Shown here: in pieces, positions 27,401-38,700 of the stretch
How positions within the stretch are numbered: position 1 is the stretch's first letter
Layout of the letters: each line of letters begins with the position of its first letter
From: Silurus meridionalis
Taxonomy: Eukaryota > Chordata > Actinopteri > Siluriformes > Siluridae
Assembly: GCF_014805685.1 (NCBI RefSeq)
Contig: NC_060885.1
Coordinates: forward strand, 10,307,132-10,371,131
Reading direction: 5' to 3'
Length of the DNA: 64,000 bases
Notes under the pieces: generated by a model
Databases searched by the model: none
Told to the model about the DNA's origin: nothing
What the model saw: the letters and a program-made list of their open reading frames with translations, nothing else
Position numbers and translations under genes: made by a program

Positions 27401-30400
27401 ATAAGCTCTCAGATCCGGATGCTGCCATGAATAACGTCATCTGTGTGTACTATGACTCACTTCAAGCCCTTCTGGCAGATCTAAATTCTTAAGTGAATCC
27501 TGAGAAGCACTGAGGCAGTTCCTTTCCCACACTTTCCTTCCTCAGATGCTTTGCTCTGCTAGAGAAAAAAAACACACACTTGGGGCAGTTTTACCAAATG
27601 TACAAGAATTCTTTTTATTTTACTGTTCATGTTATTTTAGCCTCCATTATTCTGTGCTCATTACTGATTTCAATGGTTATGTCATTGTATAATATGGGAG
27701 GTGAACAGCTGCTGCACATGACAGGATTAACACATTGCAGCTGATGGTGCCCTTGGGGTCAGGACTATTCCAGCCTGGAGAGACTAGAATAAATTGGCTT
27801 TGTGTAGTTTATTCTACAGGGCTTCAATAACCTCTGTCTTCATAAGAGAAAGCTGATGTTGAAGCCATGCAAGAGAAGTACACTAGTCTACCACCTTCTT
27901 AATAGAGTTATGTTAAAACGTGATACTTTTGCAATGCACCAGCTGGCTAGTCACCTTTAACAGAAAGAACCAATCATCCCAGAAATCTCCAAATCAAGCA
28001 TGTCCATTCCAAAATGTGTAACAAACTATTCATAGTTCCAACTACTATACTCAGGATTATGTCTCTAGTTTAGATGCTATTCTTATACCTGCAGCCTTAT
28101 CATATTTATTTATTTAGAATACTTGATGCAACATGGAAATTGTTATTTCTTCACGTATACCAGCGATGTTGGAAGCTAGGGTCAGAATGCAGGGTCACCA
28201 ATATTGCTTGCTCAAGTGCCTCAAGAATGGCAACTTGGCAATACTGCGGCTTGAACCCCCAACCTTCTGATTAGTATCCCAGAGCCTTAACCACTGAGCT
28301 AACACCTCCACTTATTATTGTTGCTCACCCATGGGAGAAGGTGCAGGAACTAGGCAGGCCTTCCAGTTGGAAGAGTTTATTAAGAATCCCCTCTTCTAGG
28401 TGTGCCAGTCAGGACAACAATCAACAAACAAAAATGTAAAGATAAACAAAGCTTGTATCCTTCATTTATCCTTTTAATACATATGCAGGTGTGTATGCGT
28501 ACAACTCCAGATGTGATGCTGCCTCATCTGCACACACATTTGAAGCCTTTTAACCATGCCTTAGTCTTTCTATAGTATACACCTCTAAATACTTCCTCTA
28601 TAAACAATATAGCCTGCATATTTGTTTATTTTATTTTTTTATTTTTTTCTGTGTCATGCCATGTTCCTTGCTGCCAGAAACTTGAGAAGTTGGGAAGTTA
28701 ACAAATGAAACATTATCACATTAATCTTTCCCAAGATTTTTCCCCATTTGAATCTTGGCCAATTCCAGCCCACCAGTTAAATCTCCACTAGCATATAACA
28801 TCTACCAGCTGGGAAAAGATTATCTGTCAGATGTTTCCTCCAATAAGTGAATCCATCCAATTTTTTTTCAAATTGTTATTCATGTTGCATCGCCACATAA
28901 CAGAGAAGTTTGCTATCCAACCCCTTTCACAATTTATAAAAGGGACACTAGTGTCACTGTGATTGAGAGGGATGACTTACACTCCCAACCACGAATGGCT
29001 GTGATGTAACCTTGATTCAAACTCATGAACTTTGGATGATAGAACACATGCCTTTCTCTTGTGGCACTTAAATTTTATACTAAAATTTTTTGTTGTACAT
29101 GCTGACATTAAACAACATTACATACATTTTAGTCTAATGTTGTAGTAATCAACATAATTTGCTGTATTTATTGTTTTACTTATAGTTCCTTACCTTCTAT
29201 ACCTTACTATACTTGACACCAATTCTGCTTATTTAACAGCCAATAACGCATTTTTACAGTACATTCATGAATTAGAAAGGTGTTGTGAAACTTGTGTTGT
29301 CGCATTTATCTCCATGCAGCTTTAATGAATTACAGTTTAAAAGTCTATTCTGCCTTCATAAGTCTTTATAAGCTAATGATGCTAAGCAAGTCAGGTGCAG
29401 ACATCCCACAGTAATTTCATCAAAACATCCTCATTCAGCTTCTTATCCTTTTATCTTATTCTTTCATATAAGAAAATCTAGTACTAACTAATAGACAGAC
29501 AGAAGTTTAGGCTTCTGAGAATACCAGAAAACAAACCTGCCATGCTATACTTATATTAACTAATGATATAATGCAGGGCCAGCATTTACCTTCAGCATAA
29601 CGTGTGCACATGCTTCTAAATGGCCACAGTGTCAGCTTTCCAAATAGTGTGCATCACCACAGGCTTTTAAATTGTCATTTGATTTTAGTACTGCATCAAC
29701 CTGATCCCATGTGCAAAATAAACGTTATAAAAGGGGTCAAGACACATAAGATCATTTACATTTTGGTTTATTTTTTATAACTTTATGATTTTATAATTCA
29801 ACAATATATCAATAATGATTTTTTTTATCATTCCTTTGTGACAAATCCTGTCTAATTGAATATAATTATCTTTTAATGATCTCATTGATCTTAACAATTT
29901 AATTCTCTGTGCAGCACGTTGTTGAAATGTTTGATATTTTTTTTATTTCAATTTTCAAGAATGAAAATGTATTAATAAGCATGCAAAGTAAATCATCAGA
30001 GGATTTTATAGACATCATAAATCTGACTTGATGGGTAAATAATCTGCATGTGAACTACCTAAAGAAGAATTAGAAATGTAGAATTAGATTTATAAATAAA
30101 CTGAATAATCAGCAGTGGCCTTATGCAGTCTTCAAGGGGTGGGCATTTCATTTTCTGCCTTAAATTATTTATAAGCTTATATATAATCTAATAGGAAGAA
30201 TACACTCTTGATATTGCTACTGTCTATGACTGATGTTGAAATAAAATGATCTCACATGACTACAGTGCTACTCGCCTGCTGCTCCATGTTTGAGCATACA
30301 ACACACACTTTATTAAAGCCTTAACCTAACATGACAGCTAATATTCTACCTGGACTTGTATCTTTGTAGCTATAAAACAGACATAGCACAAGCAAGCACA

Positions 30401-33400
30401 CAACCCTGATAAGGACCAACGTACAGTTTATAGAGCTTCATTTAGTTCATGAGATCTTCTTTTCACTTTAAACAGCTTGTTGAAAGAAACTTTAAAAACT
30501 ATAGTAGGAGATTTTCTCAGCCAGAAACACCCACTTTTGCTTATTTAGGTCAGTTTAGAAATGTCAGTTTATCTAATAATAATTTAATCGGGAGGGGGAG
30601 CATGGATTTCAACTCAAAGACAAGTGGTGGGATAGTGTTGTGAGTGGTTTATGTAATGTCTCATGTGTTTAGCACTCACTTATTCAGTTTAAGGTAAATT
30701 ACAGGGTAAATTTCTCTAAGTAAAGACTCAAATTTACCCAGATGTTGAGGTAACAGATGCTCTAACTTCCATTGTCACAAATGAAAAGTTATTAGTTTTA
30801 CATCCTTGCTGGCTAGACGTCATCTTCTCCTACAGTGGAAGTCCACTGTCCCACCTTCTCACTCAAAATGACTAAAAAACACAGCATTTTTCCTGGAGCT
30901 TAAGAAATATAAATATACTCTAAGAGGTCACACTGCCAGGTTTTTTCATAAATGGCAACCATTTCTTTCATATTCCACAGGCCTTGTTTTGCTGGACTAG
31001 GTATTTTCCCCCCTTTCTTCTGCTATAAAACATGATTGTGTGTTTGTGTTTTATTTGTCAATTGACATGAGCCAGGATCAGGGTGGAAGGGTTTGTTGTT
31101 GTTTGTTTGTTTGTTTTGTTTGCTTCTAATTTATTATTTTTTGTTTGCTTGTTTTACTTTGTTTTTTTTTCTCATGTAAAACAAAAATTGGAGTCTGTAA
31201 TGTTCACTATTATGTGGAATTATTATAATTTTTTTATCATTCTGCCAAAAGTTCCCTATTAAGACATCTTTTAATTTTAACTCATTATTTACCTTACCTT
31301 ACTGACGATCTGACACTTTGTTTATAAAACATGCAATTTGCATGATTATTCATACTTGTGGGCTCATTACCTAATATATGCTAATGTTGCTTCTACTCTG
31401 TGTCACTCTCTGACCCCATGATGATGGTTTTTGAAGCCCTGCTGTAGTTGGCTGTGTTCCTAGATCTGCACAGAACGGCACTGCATTATGGTTCCTCCAA
31501 AACTCAGTAAAAGCTCTGGTTCGGTCAGCATGACGACCTTCTGTGCTTTAAAATGCCTCAATATACAGAGTTTTTCCAACACAGAGCCCTGCATATGCAT
31601 AAAAACATAAAAACTCAGTCTTACACGAGAGTGGAGAGGACGACATGAATGTGAATAGACTTTAAATACTCACTCTACAGATGGTAAAAATAACATCTGA
31701 TCTGACACAAGGCTTCCACTGAGGACAGCGTGATGAGATAACAATCATGAGAGAGTGCTAAGGGCATTGACAGCATGGTATTGTAGGGTGAAGGCATGGT
31801 GCCACTTGTCAGCTGGAAGCAAAGCCCCTAAAAAACGAGCAGCAGATGGCCAATTTTCTCTTCACAGTAACTAGCAGACGTTTAGTGGCAGTTCTGTGGA
31901 AGCATACACCATTTATCTAAAGCCACAGCTGCAGGGTCAGTGTGTGATCGAACTCATGAGTGGTAGAGGCATGGATCAGTCCAAGTGGGTTAAATCAGCT
32001 CAGGTTTATGTGCTTCATCTTCATAAAATTGAAACACTGGGTCTGTAGGTCTGTGGGGCTGAAGGCTAAATCTTGAAATTAGGCCCTGCCTTTTCAGCTC
32101 AAAGTAAAAAAATAAATGAATAAATAAATCAAAATGTTCATCATAATATGAAGATAAATACAATTTAGCAGAATGCATATATAATTTAACACTGATCTGA
32201 CATGCTTTCATTTTTCTTATAACGTAATACACTATATAACCAAAAGTTTATGGACAACTGACCATCACATTCACACGTTGGATTGTCAGAAACACGGAAC
32301 TGTATAGAATGTCTTTGTGTTCTGTAGTATGCATGCCAGTGCCCCTGTACACAAGATGATCTCTCTAAAGGCATGCTTTGACAAATATGTAATGGAAGAA
32401 CTTGAATCATGATTTTAACCACACTGAAAATGTTTGGAATTAACTGTAAAGTTGACTGCAACCCAGGCGTCTACACAAAATATCAGTGCTTGACTCACTG
32501 ATGTGTTTGTAGCTGAATCCCTAAGCCTTCTCCAAAATTTAGAGGAAATATTGCTTTCTGAATACATAATATCTCTAGATAGTCTTACTCTTTTATCATG
32601 TGGAGCAGTAAAAACCCTTGGTGTGATTATTGACTCCAGCTCATAAAGATTTTATTACAAGGATAGACTTCTTTTATTTCAGAAATATTGCTAAGATGTG
32701 AAATACGATGTCATTACACAAAGCCAAAACAATTATGTGCTTTTGTTACCTCTAGGCTGCATTATTATAATGCATTCCTGTCTGGATGTTCCATTAGGTA
32801 CATAAATAAGCTCCAATGAGTCAAGAATGCAGGCGTCCATACTAGAACCAGAACCATTTATTGTAAAGAAGATATTCCAGTAAAATGCTGTACTTTAGCA
32901 CAATTATTGTCTTTTGTGATCTGACATCCCCAAAGCCTGCTAAAAAAATATTGTGGAAAGCCTTTTTAGAAAATTTGAGTTTATTATACTAAAAGTAGAA
33001 ATCTGGAAGAGGTTTTTCAACAAGCACACATGTGTATGAAGGTCAGGCGTCCACAAAACTTTGGCTGTGTAGTGTAAATCTTACCCTGCTTTCACACAAA
33101 AGGTGTCGCGTAAGTGACATTCAATATACCAAACATGTTCTGCTTGCTTTTAGAAAGATGTCAGTGAAACATGGAGAACATCGCACTTAATGATAGTCCA
33201 GCTGTAATTACAACACAGCTCGATAAAAATGTCACTTGAGACAGTAGGGTAGTGCAAAATACTGCCTATTTCAGTCTTTTCAGTATTAGTATCAGTGCCT
33301 TGCAAGCTTTTCTCCATGCTACTACAGGATGCACAGCATAAACTATTTTGCAGATGATGATACCAATAAATGCGGCTGTGTGACTTTAATTCATTTGGTA

Positions 33401-35694
33401 AATTAGGGGATTGTTTACAGAAATTCCTCTAGGGAAAATAGGCCTTTATCAGCCAAAATAGAACTGTCTATCCTATATCCTATATAACTGACTAAAAAGC
33501 CCCCAGTTTTATTCTTATTAGATCATTTACCATATTTGCTTAATATATGCAAAAAAAAAAATTAAACATTGGATTTTAATACAATGCTCAATTCTTATTG
33601 CACCTTTAAAACTAAATAAAATGTTGTCTCTTTGTAACTATAGCTAAGCAAGCCAGCTGCCCAAACATAATGCTAAGCTAGCCTTAGCCAGCAGGATATT
33701 TTGTTTAAGTAATATCTCCACTTTATGAGTAGCTACTTCACTTTAGCAGCTAGCCACATATACTAACAAACTAGCCAATGCTGTGTTATTATAATATCAA
33801 TAATTGAAACCAAACAAAATATCTAATGTTAGACTAACTACTACATTGTATTATGTAATAAAAACCAAGCTGTTGCAAGCTAGCTAATGCTTGGCTATCT
33901 ATTATATTATGTAATTAAGAGCAAGAGCTAGATAATATAGCTAGGAACCTAACTAGATTTGGGAAAAGTTGTATATTGTGTAACTGAGTTAGCTGTGGCT
34001 AACATTATCCTACGTGAATGAAATTCAATTTTATTATATTTGTAGAATAAATAGATTACAAATTTACAGTTTAGCATTACAGACTGTGGAATAATTTCAA
34101 TGATATGACCACAGAATTATGTATGCTAACAAGAGCCGCAACAACATGTGCATGATGTTAAGAAGCGTAATATCGATACATGCAACATTATATATGATAC
34201 ACTTTACAGACAAGTGTTTTGGGGCACCTGACTTTCCCAGCCATATGGGGCTCTTCCCCAAACTGTTAGCACAAAGTTGGAGGTACACAGTTGTATAGGA
34301 TGTCTTTGGATATAGTAGAATTAGAGACCCAAACCTGTTCCAGCATTACAATGCACTTGTACAAAAAGTGAGCTCTATGAAGATAAGGTTTACACGGATT
34401 GGAGTAGAAGATCTTGAGTGGCCTGCGCTAGACCTCTGACCTTAACCCTACTGAACACCTTTAGGAAGAATTGGAACGCTGCCTGCACCTCAGAACTCCT
34501 CATGCTATAGTACCTCACTAAATAACTTTACTGATGCCCTTGTGGCTAAATGAACACAAATCTCCACAAGCACACTCCATTATCTGGTGGAACACCTTCC
34601 TAGAAGAAATGAGAACAGCAAAAGGGGCGTAAATATATTATCTCACATACTATTATAATGACCTATTACATACTTATATACTTATACATGCATTATCTCT
34701 TGCAGTGCCATCCTACACTAAAGTGCAGCTAACAGAAGCTCAGAGTAAAAAAGGAACTCTTTAACGTTATGCTTCACGATGCGAGACAAATAAAAGCAGC
34801 TGAAACCGATAACGTGGACACATTAGCGTGTAAAGAGCTAATTGACATTGATTTATGTGCTCTGTTACAGTCAGAGTACAGGTTCAATACTTATTACCCA
34901 AACATGTCTGTAATAACCCATCTATTTTCTCATACTGGCCTGACTAATATTTACACACTCATGATTATGATGCCAGTTCCTATTATAGCACTGGGTCCCA
35001 GCTAAGTGGTTGCTCTTTCATCTACTGTGTAATAGGTTGGTGTTTAAGTGTTTCCATTCATTAGCTTTGCTCCTCGCTTTCTTTTTCATCGTCATCTGTC
35101 TTTCACACTGACGGGTGTAAAGACATTTAGAGACGTTTGCCGCTTCCACAGAGAAACCGCTTTACTGTGGACAGATTAAAAGAAATCAATTTGCACACAC
35201 TTCTAAACTTTGGGGTTAAAAAAGGGTGAAGATATTTTCATATGACTTTTATTGTTATTAATGATTATTATTTATATATTACTATATCATTTTTTTGTTT
35301 TTTCTGGTGAAGGAAAGCAGTCATCAATAACTCCTGTTGCTGGTGGTGCTGTTGCTTGTTGCTATCTTTAGACTGCTGCCAATTTGCCCCAACAGAAGCA
35401 TTTGTTTTTCCGATTAGGCAGCCAAGTAATGCCTCAGCCATACTTGAGGGAATCTGGATGGATTTTGAAACAGATCGCAAAGGTGTCCAAATGTTTGCCT
35501 ATTTTTTACTGATTATGATTATCTACTAAGAAAAGCCCATCTTAACCCCTTTCATCCACTTCAAATTCAGTTGTGGTCAGACATTCAAAATATTAAATGC
35601 TCAATATTTACAGAGGGCTGCACATGTTACTTGCACTCTGACAATGTACACTCTTTTATGCCACTATAAGGACAAGAGTGTTTCTACTAATGTG

Positions 35695-35755
<61 letters not shown>

Positions 35756-38700
35756 TCTCACTCTCACTTTGTTGCGCTACACGTGTTACTCCTGCTACCT
35801 GATCCTGAATGACTCGGCTCTCTAAACCTGACTGGCTCATTATGACGCTCTACTTATTCTTGGAGCTTCACTGACTTGAGAATATCTTACAGCTACTGCT
35901 GAGTTTGGAAATATCGTCTATACAGAGCTTCACTTTTTCTCTTCCATACATGCTGGTTCCCTTCCACCCTCCCAAAATTATTCCAGAGGGTAGAATGTCT
36001 ATGCAAAGATGCTCCTCAATGTCAAATGCCATTCTATCCTGAGATATTTTGACTTCATGTCCAGTGTTTCCAGGTTTCCAGGAAACTCAGAACCACCACA
36101 CTGACCACGATCAGATCAAAATTCTATAGTGTAGGGGTCACATATTTTATGAAGGACTGATGGTGATCCCAGGTATTAGGAGTTGGGACTAGTGGTCAGT
36201 GGTTTGTAAACATAAACTGTGTGGTGTTTTATTCTGGCCAAATCTTGTAGGAGGCATACGGACAAAAAAATGTCTAACGTTGACTAGAAATATCAAATCT
36301 TGTAGTACGGCCCAGACATGAGTCATGCTGGACAAAAGGTTCTGCCAAATGCAACATGTGAGCATCTATACACATCATCTTACAACATAATGCATTGAAT
36401 AGAACATAGAAAACACAATTGCAGTCCACTTTATTAGGAACACCTATATGACTGCACATTCATGCAGTGAGCCAAACAGCCAATAATGCTGCAGCAGTGC
36501 AAACCATGCAGTTCATATAATCAGGTAGACACAGATGACAGGTTTTAGTTAATGTGTCATCAGACTGCAGAATAGTATGAACTTTGTGTGACTTTGTGTG
36601 ACAGTGACTTTCTGGAATGGGTTTTTGAGTATTTCAGAACCTGCTTTCAGGTCCATTCCAGTCCCAGCATCTCAGCATGAACAGCAAACCTTGAGATGGA
36701 CGGCCTACAAGAGCAGAAGACCACACTGGGTTTCATTCCTGCCAGCCAAGCACAATAATCTAAGGCTATAATAGTAACTGGCTTATCGAAACTGAACATT
36801 TTAAGATAAGGTGGAAAAGACACTGATCTTTTTCTAAGATTATAACTGCATTGGACAAGTTCTTGACCTATTTTTGTTTTTTTGCGCCACTGTGCTGCAG
36901 CCACATGATTGGTTGATTAGATAACTGCATAAATGTGCAGGTGTATGGGAGTTTCCAATAAAGAGGTCAGTAAGAATAATATCACTATACTTATTTTTTT
37001 ATTATTAAATAAACATTAAAGTTGGGCTTTATCTATTCCTGCATGAAAATAAAACCAAGCATTGGCAAATTTTCTCTTTTTATCTTACAATGAGCATGCC
37101 TTTGATTGGTATATAAGATAGGTGCACTTTCATAACCTCACTTTTGTCGTGTGTCTTGTGTAATGCGATGGCATGCTTTCTTACAGAGACAACGCTAATT
37201 TTAAGCTTTAAGGATAATGAGTCAGAGCTGTCTGCCCACTCTGCTGCATTTCTATCCATTTCATCTGCATACTCATCTCCACTGTCAATTTTGAACTTTA
37301 CTTTCTTTAAAAAATAACTGCATTTGTCCTACACGTGATCATATGCCCGTCTCATCTATATGTGATGTGATTAGAAATTGAGGAGGTTTGATTGCTTATT
37401 TCACTTAATAAATAAGGATGGATCTGATTATTAAACACCATCAAAGTTTCTGTCACAATGTCAGGTGAAGAGTGCACTTTTACTCATATGAAGCAGTCAA
37501 ACCCATGCATTTGCATTTTGCACAGACTCTGAAACCACATGCATTAAACCAGATGGCTTAACTTCCTGCCATGCACAATGTTTGCAGCATAGGAACATTA
37601 ATACAGGTTGTAGACCATAATGCTTATTCTAGTACTTATATTTCTTCTGTGCCACCCTGTGTGTTCACTACCACTGACATGTGTCACCCTGTAATCAGCA
37701 TTTCAAGAGATGTATAGTGTATTTACTTCTGGATCATGGCCAGTGACTGACTTTCTGTCTAAATTTGGCTGCTTTCACTTTCATTACCGAATTCCCTATC
37801 CAAACCCTATCTGACCAAATGCCAGCCATGAGTCTAAATCCTGATCTAAGTAATAGTCTGTGTGGAGTTTGGATGTTCTCTCTAAATGTGTGGGTTTTCT
37901 CTGAGTTCTTTTTCCACCTACGGATCCAAAAAAACAAAAAACATGCATGTAGGTGGACTGACTGCAATAAATTTCCTCTGCATGTGAATGTGTGTGCATT
38001 GTGTCTTGGGATGGACTGGCGTTCCATCCACGGTGTATTTCGGCATCATGTCTAAGATTTCCGAGATAGGCTTCTATCCATCATGAACCTGACCAGGAAA
38101 AAAAAGAGAATGGAACGGAATAAATGCATTCTGAGCTCATGTGACTGGAAACTAAAATCAGGTGGTTCCCTTTTAGATGTGTCTTTAATGTGTATATTTC
38201 CCGGAGGAAAGTGGACCTTTAAAACTAATTTTGGACATAATTGTCCTTCGTGTGCACTCATTTCCACCAGGGAATGCACAAGTACCTTAATCATGACCAG
38301 TAAGGCTATTACATTACGTTTGAGGAATGATGCTATTTTATGATCATACGATCTTCCATTACTGTAAGCGTCACACAGCCTGCAGAATCTGCACATAATC
38401 ATGTCTTCCCTAATCCATGATATATATTTGTAGAAAGTCAGAAATGTGTGTAAGGCTGGGGAGGTTTTCCGACGCACCCTTTTAACCTGGATGTCAGGAC
38501 TGGTGGGGGTTCGTGTCTTGTCCGTTGTCTTACCGTGTGTGTCTTTATAGTGGGGGGTGTCAGTGTCCAGTAACGCATCGTTCCATCCGTCCTCCTCTTC
38601 TCCCTCTTTGAGCTCCGCATGTCCACCGGAGGCCGCACCGAAGGAAGCGCGCGTGCCGCCGGCCCCTGCGCCGCTCGTTCTCTCGCCCGCCTCCGGGCAG

